Position numbers and translations under genes: made by a program
Shown here: positions 32,974 through 42,556 of the stretch, piece after piece
How the letters are laid out: each line of letters begins with the position of its first letter
Position numbering within the stretch: position 1 is the stretch's first letter
Assembly: GCA_045601405.1 (NCBI GenBank)
Contig: JAZRZO010000020.1
Location: forward strand, 8,146-72,145
Origin: RGIG5612 sp045601405
Lineage (GTDB): Bacteria > Bacillota > Clostridia > Lachnospirales > Lachnospiraceae
Reading direction: 5' to 3'
Length of the DNA stretch: 64,000 bases
The notes under the pieces: generated by a model
Told to the model about the DNA's origin: nothing
Seen by the model: the letters and a program-made list of their open reading frames with translations, nothing else
The model's database searches: none

Positions 32974-32991
32974 ATTGCAGGGGTTATCAGC

Positions 32992-35616
32992 ATGCATAAA
33001 GCATATGGAGTAAATGAATTAAGAAAGATGTTCCTTGACTTCTTCGAGAGCAAGGATCACCTTATAATGAAGAGTTTTTCGCTTATACCGCATAATGACA
33101 ACAGCTTGTTACTGATAAACGCCGGAATGGCTCCATTAAAACCGTATTTCACCGGTCAGGAAACGCCTCCGTCGAAAAGAGTTGCCACATGCCAGAAGTG
33201 CATACGCACGGGCGACATTGAAAACGTGGGAAAGACCGCGCGTCACGGAACTTTTTTCGAGATGCTGGGTAATTTCTCTTTTGGTGATTATTTTAAACTC
33301 GAAGCGCTTCAGTGGACATGGGAATTTCTGACGGAAAAAGTTGGTCTTGAACCCGAAAGGCTGTATCCTTCAGTCTATCTGGATGATGACGAAGCCTTTG
33401 AGATATGGAATAAGGTGATAGGTATACCTGCTGAAAAGATCAGCAGGTTCGGTAAGGAGGATAATTTCTGGGAGCATGGCGCAGGTCCGTGCGGTCCCTG
33501 CTCCGAGGTCTATTATGACAGAGGAGAGGAGTATGGCTGCAAGAGGGAAGACTGCAAGGTTGGCTGCGACTGTGACAGATATATAGAAATATGGAACGAT
33601 GTCTTTACCCAGTTTGAAGGCGATGGAAAAGGCGGTTATATCGAGCTTGAAAACAAGAACATCGATACCGGTATGGGACTTGAAAGACTTGCCGTTGTTT
33701 CACAGGATGTGGATTCCATCTTTGATGTGGATACAATACGGGCGATAAGGCAGAAGGTCTGTGATGCAGCAGGTGTTAAATACCATGAGGATGAAAAAAA
33801 AGATATATCAATAAGACTCATCACTGACCATATAAGAAGCGCCACCTTTATGATATCGGACGGCATCAATGCCTCCAACGAAGGACGCGGCTACGTATTG
33901 AGACGGCTTATCAGAAGGGCGGCAAGACACATCAGAATGCTCGGGATCAAAGACCACTTCATGCCTGAACTCAGTGAGACTGTAATAGAATGTTCATGTG
34001 AAGCGTATCCGGAGCTTGAAGAGAAAAAAGCGATGATACTTAAGACTCTCGCTAACGAGGAGGACAGGTTCTATAAAACACTTGACTCGGGAATGAAAAA
34101 GCTCAATGAGATGATAGAGAACCTGAAGGCTGCCGGCGAGGCAGAGCTTTCCGGCGGGGATGCGTTCAGATTATACGACACATACGGCTTTCCGCTCGAC
34201 TTAACACTGGATGTGCTTGAGGATGCACAGCTGAGCGCTGACACGGAGGGCTTTGAAAAAGAAATGGAGCTTCAGCGGCAAAAAGCCAGAGACGCAAGGG
34301 GCGAGACCAACTACATGGGAGCTGACGCGACAGTATATCTTGAGCTTGACCCTGCGCTGAGGTCTGCTTTTACCGGCTATGATAAGCTCTCGGACAGCTC
34401 AGTGATAAGCGCGCTTACCACTGACGAAGCAATAGTAGAAACTTTAGCCGAGGGTGACAGCGGAACCGTGATAACTGAAAGAACACCGTTTTACGCTACC
34501 AAAGGCGGTCAGCAGGCTGACAGGGGTATCATCCGCAAGGATAATGCGGAATTCGAGGTCGCAGATGTCATCGCGCTTCCCAATGAACTCACCGGTCATG
34601 TTGGGATAGTTAAAAAAGGCCAGTTTGTAGTTGGTGATATGGCAGAGCTTATCATCAACTCATCCGAAAGAAGGGATACTGCCAGAAATCACAGCGCGAC
34701 ACACCTTCTTCAGGCAGCCTTAAGAGAGGTGCTCGGAGACCATGTGGAACAGGCCGGTTCAAATGTGAACGATGAAGAGCTGCGTTTTGACTTTACCCAT
34801 TTTACCGCTATGACTGCAGAGGAGATAAAAGAGGTTGAAGGACTTGTAAACAGAAAGATAGAGGAAAATATCAGGGTCAGAACGGATATAATGAATATCG
34901 ATGAGGCCAAAAAAAGCGGAGCAATGGCTCTTTTCGGAGAGAAATATGCCGATGAGGTACGTGTTGTCTCTATCGGTGATTTTTCCAGAGAATTATGCGG
35001 CGGAACACATGTAGGTGAAACCGCTGATATAGGTATGTTCAAGATAATATCCGAAGGCAGCGTGGCAGGCGGAATACGAAGGATAACTGCAATTACAGGA
35101 ATGCATGTTCTGGAATATTTTGAAGATATGGAACAGAAATATCTTCAGGCTGCGTCCGCGGCCAAGGCTGAACCGGAAAGACTTGTGCAGAAGATCACAG
35201 ATATGAACACGAGGATAAAGGAGCTTCAGAGTGAGCTTGATTCCCTGAAGTCGGCATCCGCAAAGGACGCTCTCGGAGACATTGAAACTGTAAAGATCGG
35301 AAATATCAATCTGGTCACCAAAAAGCTTTCAGGTGTTGATATGAATAATCTGAGAGAACTCGGCGACAAGATAAAAAATGATATCAAAGAAGGTGTTGTA
35401 GTACTTGCATCGGAAAACGAAAGCAAAGTAAATCTTATAGTAATGGCAACTGATAGCGCTGTGAAGGACGGTGCACATGCCGGCAATATCATCAAAGCCA
35501 TCGCGCCCCTTGTAGGTGGCGGAGGCGGCGGAAAAAGCGCTATGGCGCAGGCAGGCGGCAAGGATCCTTCCGGCATAGACGAGGCACTTGAAAAGGTTAA
35601 AGAGTTACTGCAATGA
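32992..35616 (+). CDS. alaS: Alanyl-tRNA synthetase
   Basis: The 874-residue enzyme is full length. The class II core has FFESKDHLIMKSFSLIPHND, RTGDIENVGKTARHGTFFEM and GRGYVLRRLIRRAARH; the editing domain has the zinc-binding HxxxH in RNHSATHLLQAAL and CGGTHV; the C-terminal C-Ala domain follows, with GGGGGGKSAMAQAGG. It also deacylates mischarged Ser- and Gly-tRNA-Ala. It starts 18 bases after tyrS, and its stop overlaps the next gene by four bases. Confidence 0.98.
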   Translation: MHKAYGVNELRKMFLDFFESKDHLIMKSFSLIPHNDNSLLLINAGMAPLKPYFTGQETPPSKRVATCQKCIRTGDIENVGKTARHGTFFEMLGNFSFGDYFKLEALQWTWEFLTEKVGLEPERLYPSVYLDDDEAFEIWNKVIGIPAEKISRFGKEDNFWEHGAGPCGPCSEVYYDRGEEYGCKREDCKVGCDCDRYIEIWNDVFTQFEGDGKGGYIELENKNIDTGMGLERLAVVSQDVDSIFDVDTIRAIRQKVCDAAGVKYHEDEKKDISIRLITDHIRSATFMISDGINASNEGRGYVLRRLIRRAARHIRMLGIKDHFMPELSETVIECSCEAYPELEEKKAMILKTLANEEDRFYKTLDSGMKKLNEMIENLKAAGEAELSGGDAFRLYDTYGFPLDLTLDVLEDAQLSADTEGFEKEMELQRQKARDARGETNYMGADATVYLELDPALRSAFTGYDKLSDSSVISALTTDEAIVETLAEGDSGTVITERTPFYATKGGQQADRGIIRKDNAEFEVADVIALPNELTGHVGIVKKGQFVVGDMAELIINSSERRDTARNHSATHLLQAALREVLGDHVEQAGSNVNDEELRFDFTHFTAMTAEEIKEVEGLVNRKIEENIRVRTDIMNIDEAKKSGAMALFGEKYADEVRVVSIGDFSRELCGGTHVGETADIGMFKIISEGSVAGGIRRITAITGMHVLEYFEDMEQKYLQAASAAKAEPERLVQKITDMNTRIKELQSELDSLKSASAKDALGDIETVKIGNINLVTKKLSGVDMNNLRELGDKIKNDIKEGVVVLASENESKVNLIVMATDSAVKDGAHAGNIIKAIAPLVGGGGGGKSAMAQAGGKDPSGIDEALEKVKELLQ

Positions 35617-37034
35617 AATGTAAGGAATGCGGAACAGAGGTAATTGGTTCTGAGGTGTTCTGTTCACAGTGCGGAGCGCCTTTAAGAGTCACGGCTGATT
35701 ATGATTATATTCAGGCGGAGATCGGGGAGAAGGTCGATCAGCTCTTAAGCAACGGTGATGATAACTCATCGTCAGATGATCCTTCGATGCCGGAGGCGGA
35801 CATAGACGCGTCCGGGCAGGAGCCTCCCGATCTGAACATCATAGGAGATATGATAGGTGATAAACCCATCATAGACATTCCGGAAAAGCCTCAGACAGAG
35901 AAAAAGGCTGATGATGGCCTGGCAATAACCAGAACCATCGACCTGAGTGATTCCATATACAGGGAGATTACTGAGGAAGATGAGTACGAGGATGAGGATG
36001 AATATGAGGACGGTCCGGAAGATGAGGCTCTTTTAAGCGCCAGGGAAGAATATATGGAAAGCAGAGATGCCAGAAAGAAAAGGGCGGACCTGCGTGCGAA
36101 AAAACGTAAAAGGAATATCATAGTGATCATAGCGGCTGTGGCAGTTGCAGTTGCAGTGGCGGTTGGAGTTTTGCTGTGGATCAACGGAAGGGCAAAAAAA
36201 GAGGCGGAGCTTAATGATGTGATAAGCTGCAGCGTTGAAAACGGAGCAAAATATACAGCTCCTCTGGAGATAACGCTTACGTCTGAAAAGGGATATCGTA
36301 TCGCTTACACGCTTGACGGCACGGAGCCATCCCTTTCCTCTTTATCAAAATATAAAGATCCGATCATATTCAATAATACTGATATTAACGGAGATAGTAT
36401 GCAGGTAATCCTGAATGCTGTTTCCTATACAGACAAAACGTCGCTTAAAGCGGGGAGTGTCAGCATTACTTTCACTGTCGAAAAATCTGCTGTAGCACCG
36501 CCTTCTTTCAGCCATGAAAGCGGAGATTATTATCAGCAGGAATATATAACGATAGCCGCAGCAGAAGGAACAACGATACATTATACTTATGACGGATCGA
36601 CACCTACCGCAAACTCTCCGGTTTATTACGAGCCCATAGAAATGCTCCGGGGCAACAATATACTTTCCGCGATCGCAATAGATGAAAGCGGTGCGGAAAG
36701 CGAGGTGGCCTCAAGTGTTTATAATCTTGTGATGGATCCGAATATCTCCTATGATGAGGCGTTTGGAAACGTGGTGAATGTTCTGCTGCAGGAAGGGCTG
36801 ATCAGAAATACCATAAGACAGGCAAATGATGCGTATGATGCCGGCGACGGTGGAACACGCAGAGTATTGAACAACGGCACGGCAATGATCGGAAACATCA
36901 ATTATTATGTCCTGCAGGTGGATTATATAAATAACGGAAATTCTGTTCAGGCAACCACTTATTACGGCGTTAATGACATGACAGGAGAAGTTGTAAGGCT
37001 TGCGAAGAGCGGAATGAATTTTGTTTACGGATAA
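35613..37034 (+). CDS. Zinc-ribbon membrane protein with chitobiase-type repeats
   Basis: The 473-residue protein has an N-terminal zinc ribbon (CKECGTEV, CSQCGAPL), an acidic low-complexity segment (about 45-150, with a Glu/Asp/Tyr cluster), a basic stop-transfer patch, one transmembrane helix (about 168-190) and an extracytoplasmic region. Outside lie two CHB_HEX_C-type beta domains (YTLDGTEPSLSSLSKY; YTYDGSTPTANSPVYYEP) and a C-terminal domain of about 110 residues that I do not recognise. The arrangement suggests a sensor or envelope protein. It overlaps alaS by four bases and rlmH by one. Confidence 0.75.
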   Translation: MKCKECGTEVIGSEVFCSQCGAPLRVTADYDYIQAEIGEKVDQLLSNGDDNSSSDDPSMPEADIDASGQEPPDLNIIGDMIGDKPIIDIPEKPQTEKKADDGLAITRTIDLSDSIYREITEEDEYEDEDEYEDGPEDEALLSAREEYMESRDARKKRADLRAKKRKRNIIVIIAAVAVAVAVAVGVLLWINGRAKKEAELNDVISCSVENGAKYTAPLEITLTSEKGYRIAYTLDGTEPSLSSLSKYKDPIIFNNTDINGDSMQVILNAVSYTDKTSLKAGSVSITFTVEKSAVAPPSFSHESGDYYQQEYITIAAAEGTTIHYTYDGSTPTANSPVYYEPIEMLRGNNILSAIAIDESGAESEVASSVYNLVMDPNISYDEAFGNVVNVLLQEGLIRNTIRQANDAYDAGDGGTRRVLNNGTAMIGNINYYVLQVDYINNGNSVQATTYYGVNDMTGEVVRLAKSGMNFVYG

Positions 37035-37486
37035 TGATAAAGATAATAGCCGCAGGCAGCATAAAAGAACGCTTTTTCCGTGATGCAGTCAATGAATATC
37101 TGAAAAGACTTTCAGCATATGACAGGGTCTGTGTGGTCGAGATAAAGGACGAGGGAAGCGACGCGCAGACGGCCGCGAAGGAAGCAAAGTCCATACTTCA
37201 CAATATAAAAGATACTGACTATGTCATAACCCTTGAGATAGAAGGGGAAAAAAGATCATCTGCCGGTTTTGCGAAAATGATAGATGATCTCAGACAAAGC
37301 CGCAGAAGCGATATAATCTTTGTGATAGGCGGCTCCGTGGGGCTTGACGTAAGTGTGTTGGAAAGAGCGGATGCAAACATCAGTTTTTCCGATATGACAT
37401 TCCCTCATCAGCTGATGAGAGTGATACTCCTGGAGCAGATATACAGAGCATTTAAGATAATAAGAAATGAGCCATATCACAAATAG
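37034..37486 (+). CDS. rlmH: 23S rRNA (pseudouridine1915-N3)-methyltransferase RlmH
   Basis: The 150-residue SPOUT methyltransferase matches RlmH in length and sequence: N-terminal IKERFFRDAVNEYLKRLSAY, ITLEIEGEKRSSAGFAKMID, the SAM-binding knot motif FVIGGSVGLD and the conserved end SFSDMTFPHQLMRVILLEQI then YRAFKIIRNEPYHK. It methylates the pseudouridine of helix 69 in 70S ribosomes. One-base overlap with the gene before it. Confidence 0.97.
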   Translation: MIKIIAAGSIKERFFRDAVNEYLKRLSAYDRVCVVEIKDEGSDAQTAAKEAKSILHNIKDTDYVITLEIEGEKRSSAGFAKMIDDLRQSRRSDIIFVIGGSVGLDVSVLERADANISFSDMTFPHQLMRVILLEQIYRAFKIIRNEPYHK

Positions 37487-37497
37487 TTCACTTTACT

Positions 37498-37526
37498 TTG
37501 ACATGCTTATTTAATAGAATTACTAA
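37498..37526 (+). promoter_or_regulatory. Promoter of the second asp23 gene
   Basis: A perfect -35 TTGACA at 37498-37503, 17-base spacer and TACTAA at 37521-37526 as a weak -10. It lies between rlmH and the asp23 gene, whose ATG has GGAGGTG upstream. Confidence 0.5.
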
Positions 37527-37552
37527 TCAATACCTTATATGGAGGTGATGAA

Positions 37553-37918
37553 ATGGATACTTTGAAAATATACAATGCTGACGGAACTGTGGATGTTCAG
37601 ATAACAGAGGATGTGATAGCTGTTATCGCGGCGCTTGCGGCAACGGAGGTTGAGGGTGTACATTCAATGGCCGGAAATATCACCAACGAGATCGTTGCCA
37701 GGCTCGGGCGCAAAAATCTCTCCGCGGGTGTGAGCGTCTTGTGCGGTGACGATGGGATAAAAGCCGGTCTTTCGCTCGTGATCAAAACCGGATATAACAT
37801 TCCGGGGGTAGCGAAGGAAGTGCAGGAAAGAGTAAAGACCGCCATCGAAAACATGACAGGACTCAATGTATGCAGGGTGGATGTCAAGATAGCGAATGTG
37901 AACATTGAAAACAATTAA
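37553..37918 (+). CDS. Asp23/Gls24 family protein (second copy)
   Basis: This 121-residue Asp23-domain protein has VDVQITEDVIAVIAALAATE, EGVHSMAGNI, VSVLCGDDGIKAGLSLVIKT and VCRVDVKIANVNIE. It differs from the copy next to fakA and is of the type often found before nusB in Clostridia. GGAGGTG lies seven bases before the ATG. A terminator-like hairpin separates it from nusB. Confidence 0.9.
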   Translation: MDTLKIYNADGTVDVQITEDVIAVIAALAATEVEGVHSMAGNITNEIVARLGRKNLSAGVSVLCGDDGIKAGLSLVIKTGYNIPGVAKEVQERVKTAIENMTGLNVCRVDVKIANVNIENN

Positions 37919-37931
37919 GAGTTTTAGGCTG

Positions 37932-37958
37932 AAGGGTGTTTTCATACACCCTTTCTTT
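37932..37958 (+). terminator. Hairpin with T-rich tail between asp23 and nusB
   Basis: AAGGGTGT (37932-37939) pairs exactly with ACACCCTT (37946-37953) around TTTCAT, followed by TCTTTA. The nusB ATG comes only 12 bases after the stem with no promoter in between, so nusB must be read through this hairpin or from a promoter not visible here. Confidence 0.65.
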
Positions 37959-37965
37959 ATGGATC

Positions 37966-38379
37966 ATGAAGGTTGACAGAAGAACATTAATAAGAGAAGC
38001 GGTATTTTTACTGCTGTTCAGATACGATTTTTACGGCCCCGGAGATATGCAGGAGCAGATACGGGATTTCCTGGATGGGGAAGACTACTTCACAGGATCT
38101 GAGGGGGAGAGAATAAGAGACAAGATCTTTAATATCATTGACAGACTTCCGGAAATAGACCGGCTTCTTGACAATTACAGTATAGGCTGGAAGGTGAAAA
38201 GGATGTCAAAGGTGGATCTGACATTGCTCAGACTTGCCTGTTATGAGATCAGATACGACCAGTCAGTACCTGTTTCCACCGCGATAAACGACGCTGTTGA
38301 GATGGCTAAAAATTATGGCGAGGAAAGCAGTGCGTCCTTTATCAACGGGATACTTGCTCAGGTGGCAAAGAATGGATGA
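37966..38379 (+). CDS. nusB: Transcription antitermination factor NusB
   Basis: The 137-residue helical protein matches NusB: N-terminal RRTLIREAVFLLLFRYDFY and C-terminal SKVDLTLLRLACYEIRYDQ, then VSTAINDAVEMAKNYGEESS and FINGILAQVAK. With NusE (S10) it binds boxA RNA during rRNA transcription. ATG 37966 gives the family's usual start; no Shine-Dalgarno site is visible, and an ATG at 37959 is out of frame. It overlaps xseA by eight bases and heads the nusB-xseA-xseB-ispA-dxs-tlyA-nadK series. Confidence 0.93.
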   Translation: MKVDRRTLIREAVFLLLFRYDFYGPGDMQEQIRDFLDGEDYFTGSEGERIRDKIFNIIDRLPEIDRLLDNYSIGWKVKRMSKVDLTLLRLACYEIRYDQSVPVSTAINDAVEMAKNYGEESSASFINGILAQVAKNG

Positions 38380-39592
38380 TAACAGAAAGATATATTCTGT
38401 TGAAAAGATAAATAAATATATCAAAAGTCTTTTCGACAGGGATTTTTTCCTGAATAATATTTATATCCGCGGAGAGATATCAGGCTGCTCATATTCCGCA
38501 AAAGGACATATCTATTTCACACTTAAAGATGGAAAATATATCATGCCTGTGGCTATGTGGGCATCTTATACGAGGTCGCTTAAAAAAAGACTTGAAGACG
38601 GAATGCAGGTCGTTGTTAACGGTACCGTGGCGGTATATGCCGAGGGGGGCAGATATCAACTTACAGCCAGGACTGTGGAAGAGGACGGTAAAGGCGATAT
38701 CGCGGCAAAATTAGAAGAGCTGAAGAAAAAGCTCGAGCAGATGGGCATGTTTTCCGCGGAATACAAAAAACAGATCCCAAGGTTTTCGCATAAGATAGGT
38801 GTTGTTACATCGGAGACAGGAGCTGTGATAAGGGATATATACAATGTGGCGTCAAGGAGAAACCCCTACAGCAGCATACTGTTATATCCTGCGGTTGTTC
38901 AGGGAGAGGGTGCTAAGGAGGCTATAGCGGCAGGTATAAGGCGTCTGGATAAAGAGGATGTCGACACGATAATCATAGGGCGCGGCGGAGGCTCAGCCGA
39001 GGATCTCTGGGCATTTAACGAGGAAGAGGTGGCCGTGGCAATATTTGAATGCTCAAAGCCGGTGATATCCGCTGTGGGACACGAAACAGATTTTACGATC
39101 GCAGATATGGTTGCCGATCTGAGGGCGCCAACACCAAGCGCGGCGGCAGAGCTGGCGGTTTTCGATTATGATCAGTTTGTGGAAGACCTTGAAAACATAA
39201 AATATACTCTGAGGCTTAAGCTGGACAGAAGGGTTGATCTGCTTAACAGTATGGTAAAGCAGTACGACTTAAAGATAAAGACCTTGTCGCCCGAAAATCA
39301 GCTGATAGTAAAAAAACAGGATCTCAGGGATAAAGATAAACTGGTGAAGGATATCATGTCAGAAAGACTGAGAAGGTCAAATGAAAGAACCCGGCTCATC
39401 GCAGGAAAACTGGAGGGGCTTTCACCGTTGAAAAGGCTTAGCGAGGGATATTCCTTCTGTACCGTTTCTTCGGGAGAGGCACTTAAGAGCATAGGGCAGG
39501 TACAAAAAGGCGATATGATAAATATCAGAGTGACAGACGGACTGCTGGACGCAAAAATATCAGATATCAAAGAGGTGAAAAATGCGCAGTAA
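38372..39592 (+). CDS. xseA: Exodeoxyribonuclease VII large subunit
   Basis: The 406-residue protein shows the XseA plan: an N-terminal OB-fold (YSVEKINKYIKSLFDRD, IRGEISGCSYSAKGHIYFTL), the catalytic domain (IGVVTSETGAVIRDI; IIIGRGGGSAEDLWAFNEE; PVISAVGHETDFTIADMVAD; RAPTPSAAAELAV), a coiled region and a short C-terminal part. With XseB it degrades single-stranded DNA. ATG 38372 overlaps the nusB stop; earlier in-frame starts lie within nusB. Confidence 0.97.
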   Translation: MDDNRKIYSVEKINKYIKSLFDRDFFLNNIYIRGEISGCSYSAKGHIYFTLKDGKYIMPVAMWASYTRSLKKRLEDGMQVVVNGTVAVYAEGGRYQLTARTVEEDGKGDIAAKLEELKKKLEQMGMFSAEYKKQIPRFSHKIGVVTSETGAVIRDIYNVASRRNPYSSILLYPAVVQGEGAKEAIAAGIRRLDKEDVDTIIIGRGGGSAEDLWAFNEEEVAVAIFECSKPVISAVGHETDFTIADMVADLRAPTPSAAAELAVFDYDQFVEDLENIKYTLRLKLDRRVDLLNSMVKQYDLKIKTLSPENQLIVKKQDLRDKDKLVKDIMSERLRRSNERTRLIAGKLEGLSPLKRLSEGYSFCTVSSGEALKSIGQVQKGDMINIRVTDGLLDAKISDIKEVKNAQ

Positions 39593-39785
39593 TGAAATGA
39601 ACATTGAAGACATGACTCTTGAGGAAGCATTTGAGAAGCTTGATGAGATAATAGAAGCGATGGAGGAGAGCGAACTGCCCCTTGAGAAGACCTTTGAGTT
39701 TTATAAACAGGGTCTTGATATGGTCAGATTCTGTAATGATAAAATAGAAAAAGTTGAGTGTGATATAAAAAAACTCAGCGAATAG
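39582..39785 (+). CDS. xseB: Exodeoxyribonuclease VII small subunit
   Basis: The 67-residue helical protein matches XseB: MTLEEAFEKLDEIIEAMEES and PLEKTFEFYKQGLDMVRFCN. Several copies bind the large subunit along its helical arm. It overlaps xseA by 11 bases with GAGGTG before the ATG, and ispA starts three bases later. Confidence 0.95.
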   Translation: MRSNEMNIEDMTLEEAFEKLDEIIEAMEESELPLEKTFEFYKQGLDMVRFCNDKIEKVECDIKKLSE

Positions 39786-39788
39786 ATC

Positions 39789-40697
39789 ATGGATATTAAT
39801 GTATTAAGCAAAAAAACCGATGAGGTTAATAAAATAGTGTACTCATTCCTCCCCGAAGGCGGGGCATACAATGAGCTGATAACGGAGGCCGCAGTTTACT
39901 CCGTGAGAGCCGGAGGGAAAAGACTTCGTCCGATGATGATGGCTGAGGCATATGAGCTGGCAGGGGGAAGCGGCGGGAAAAGGATGCTGCACGCGTTGAT
40001 GGCCGCTATGGAATTCATACACTCCTTTTCGCTTGTGCATGACGACCTCCCCGCTATAGATAACGATGATCTGAGAAGGGGCCGTCCCACTACTCATTGC
40101 AGATACGGAGAGGCTGTAGGGATACTGGCAGGAGACGCGCTGTTGAATCTGGCTTATAGTGTCGGAACAGGCGCGGCCGCGGAATGTGATGACGCGGAAA
40201 CTGCAAAAAGAGGGATAACCGCGCTTTCTGTGATGGCAAAGAAGGCGGGCATTGACGGAATGATAGGAGGTCAATGTCTTGATGTGCTTTCTGAAAAAGA
40301 CGGTAATGTCAGCATCAGAAGCAGCGAGCTGGATTATATATATAAAAACAAGACCTCGGCATTGATCGAGGCTTCGATGATGGCGGGCGCTATAGTTGCG
40401 GGGGCAGATCAGGAAACAGTGGATCTGTTCGAGCGGATCGGTTCAGATGTGGGGATGGCCTTCCAGATAAGAGATGACATACTGGACGTGACAGCAAGTG
40501 ATGAAGAAATGGGCAAGCCTGCGGGAAGCGATGAAAAAAACAATAAGATCACTTATGTCTCCCTTTACGGACTGGAAAAGGCAGCGGAAGATGTTAAGAC
40601 ATATTCGCGTAAAGCCCTGGAGAAACTCAATACGATAAACAGCGGTGATTGCTTTTTGAAGGAACTGATAGTTTATTTAATTGAAAGAAGATCATGA
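39789..40697 (+). CDS. ispA: Polyprenyl (farnesyl) diphosphate synthase
   Basis: The 302-residue enzyme is a trans-prenyltransferase with both aspartate motifs: SLVHDDLPAIDNDDLRRGRP (DDxxxxD type) and FQIRDDILDVTASDEEMGK. RAGGKRLRPMMM binds the homoallylic substrate. The spaced first motif is typical of bacterial IspA, which makes farnesyl diphosphate from DMAPP and IPP. It stands in the usual place between xseB and dxs, with an ATGA overlap to dxs. Confidence 0.95.
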   Translation: MDINVLSKKTDEVNKIVYSFLPEGGAYNELITEAAVYSVRAGGKRLRPMMMAEAYELAGGSGGKRMLHALMAAMEFIHSFSLVHDDLPAIDNDDLRRGRPTTHCRYGEAVGILAGDALLNLAYSVGTGAAAECDDAETAKRGITALSVMAKKAGIDGMIGGQCLDVLSEKDGNVSIRSSELDYIYKNKTSALIEASMMAGAIVAGADQETVDLFERIGSDVGMAFQIRDDILDVTASDEEMGKPAGSDEKNNKITYVSLYGLEKAAEDVKTYSRKALEKLNTINSGDCFLKELIVYLIERRS

Positions 40698-42556
40698 TAC
40701 TTGAGAAGATTGAACAGGCCAATGATATAAAAAAGCTTGCCCCTGAAGAATACGATCAGCTTGCGAAGGAGATACGCAGCTTTCTTGTGGAAAAGGTCAG
40801 CAGGACGGGCGGACATCTCGCATCTAATCTGGGTGCTGTGGAGCTTACCATGGCTTTGCATCTGTGCCTTGATCTTCCCAAGGACAAGATAGTCTGGGAC
40901 GTTGGTCACCAGTCATATGTCCATAAGATACTCACAGGGCGCAAGGATGGCTTTGACACATTAAGACAGCACGGCGGACTCAGCGGTTTTCCCAAAAGAA
41001 GAGAAAGCAGATATGATGCCTTTGATACGGGACACTCATCAACATCGATAGCATCTGCCCTTGGGCTGGCTGAGGCAGACAGGCTGGCAGGAAATGATTC
41101 TTCCACCGTAGTTGCAGTGATCGGCGACGGAGCCCTTACAGGAGGACTTGCGATCGAAGCTTTAAATAACGCGTCCAAGATCGACCGCAATTTTATCATC
41201 ATACTCAACGATAATGATATGTCAATATCCCGGAATGTGGGAGGGCTTTCCACATACCTTTCAAACATACGGGCCGGAGAATCGTATATTGAATTTAAAT
41301 CAGGCGTAAAAAAGATATTGAACAGGATCCCGTATGCCGGAGAAAAGATAGTAAAAAATATCAAAAAGACCAAACACAGCATAAAACAGCTTGTGGTTCC
41401 CGGGATGTTTTTTGAAAATATGGGACTTACATACCTGGGGATGGTTGACGGGCATAATGTCCAGGCACTCACAAAGATCATAAATGAAGCAAAAAATTAT
41501 GATCATGCTGTTATCATTCATGTTGGAACGATCAAAGGCAAGGGATACGGACCGGCAATGAAAGACCCGGAGATATTTCACGGAGTAGGGAAATTTGATG
41601 TTAAGACAGGAAAGCTTATAAACGGCTGCTCAGACAGGACATACTCAGATGTTTTCTCTGAAGCTATATGTGATGCGGCGCAGAAAAATAAAAAGATAGT
41701 TGCAATTACGGCCGCAATGACAGCGGGCACGGGGCTTGGCGAGTTCAGCAAAAGGTTCCCGGACAGGTTTTATGATGTCGGGATAGCGGAGGAATACGCA
41801 GCAACTTTTGCCGCCGGAATGGCGGCCGGCAGGATGAAGCCGTTCGTTGCCATCTATTCATCTTTTCTGCAAAGAGCATATGATGAGATAGCTCATGATG
41901 TCTGTATGCAGAATCTTCCAGTCACCTTCTGTATAGATAGGGCAGGACTTGTAGGCGAGGACGGGGAAACGCACCAGGGTATATATGATATCTCGTATCT
42001 AAATACCATACCCCATATGAATATACTTGCACCAAAAAATGCAGCAGAGCTGAAAGCAGCGGTAAGCTTTGCGGCGGATTTTAACGGTCCTCTGGCAATA
42101 AGGTACGGCAGAGGAGAGGCATACTGCGGACTGGAGGAATTTAACGAGCCTATCGTTTACGGTAAGAGCGAATATATATACAGAGAAAAAGATATCGCTC
42201 TCATTGCCGCAGGGTCAATGGTAAAGGACGCAGTAAAAGTAAGGGAGCTGCTTAAGGAAAAGGGACGAAGTGTAACACTTGTGAATGCGAGATTCATAAA
42301 GCCTCTTGATGAGGTTATGATAGATGAGATAATAAAAGACCACGATGTGATAGTTACGATGGAGGAAAATGAGATAGTGGCCGGGTATGGTATGTCCGTA
42401 TTACGGTATATAAACCAGAATGGCTCTGATATTAAAGTGATAAACCTTGCCCTTCCGTCGGGCTTCATTGAACAGGGCACACGGCAGGAGCAGCTTGCTG
42501 AGTGCCGGATGGATATTGCCTCGATCATGAAGAGACTTGAGGAAGAGGGTATATGA
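40694..42556 (+). CDS. dxs: 1-deoxy-D-xylulose-5-phosphate synthase
   Basis: The 620-residue thiamine diphosphate enzyme makes the first intermediate of the MEP isoprenoid pathway from pyruvate and glyceraldehyde 3-phosphate. Motifs: LASNLGAVELTMALHLC, DVGHQSYVHKILTGR, the TPP motif GDGALTGGLAIEALNNA, FYDVGIAEEYAATFAAGMA with the catalytic Glu, and the transketolase C-domain. It directly follows ispA, the same pathway. Confidence 0.97.
   Translation: MILEKIEQANDIKKLAPEEYDQLAKEIRSFLVEKVSRTGGHLASNLGAVELTMALHLCLDLPKDKIVWDVGHQSYVHKILTGRKDGFDTLRQHGGLSGFPKRRESRYDAFDTGHSSTSIASALGLAEADRLAGNDSSTVVAVIGDGALTGGLAIEALNNASKIDRNFIIILNDNDMSISRNVGGLSTYLSNIRAGESYIEFKSGVKKILNRIPYAGEKIVKNIKKTKHSIKQLVVPGMFFENMGLTYLGMVDGHNVQALTKIINEAKNYDHAVIIHVGTIKGKGYGPAMKDPEIFHGVGKFDVKTGKLINGCSDRTYSDVFSEAICDAAQKNKKIVAITAAMTAGTGLGEFSKRFPDRFYDVGIAEEYAATFAAGMAAGRMKPFVAIYSSFLQRAYDEIAHDVCMQNLPVTFCIDRAGLVGEDGETHQGIYDISYLNTIPHMNILAPKNAAELKAAVSFAADFNGPLAIRYGRGEAYCGLEEFNEPIVYGKSEYIYREKDIALIAAGSMVKDAVKVRELLKEKGRSVTLVNARFIKPLDEVMIDEIIKDHDVIVTMEENEIVAGYGMSVLRYINQNGSDIKVINLALPSGFIEQGTRQEQLAECRMDIASIMKRLEEEGI

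Noticed and set aside
32974..32991. T-box leader for alaS
   Set aside because: Only 18 bases separate alaS from tyrS, and tyrS is itself coupled to the CBS gene, so there is no room for a T-box.
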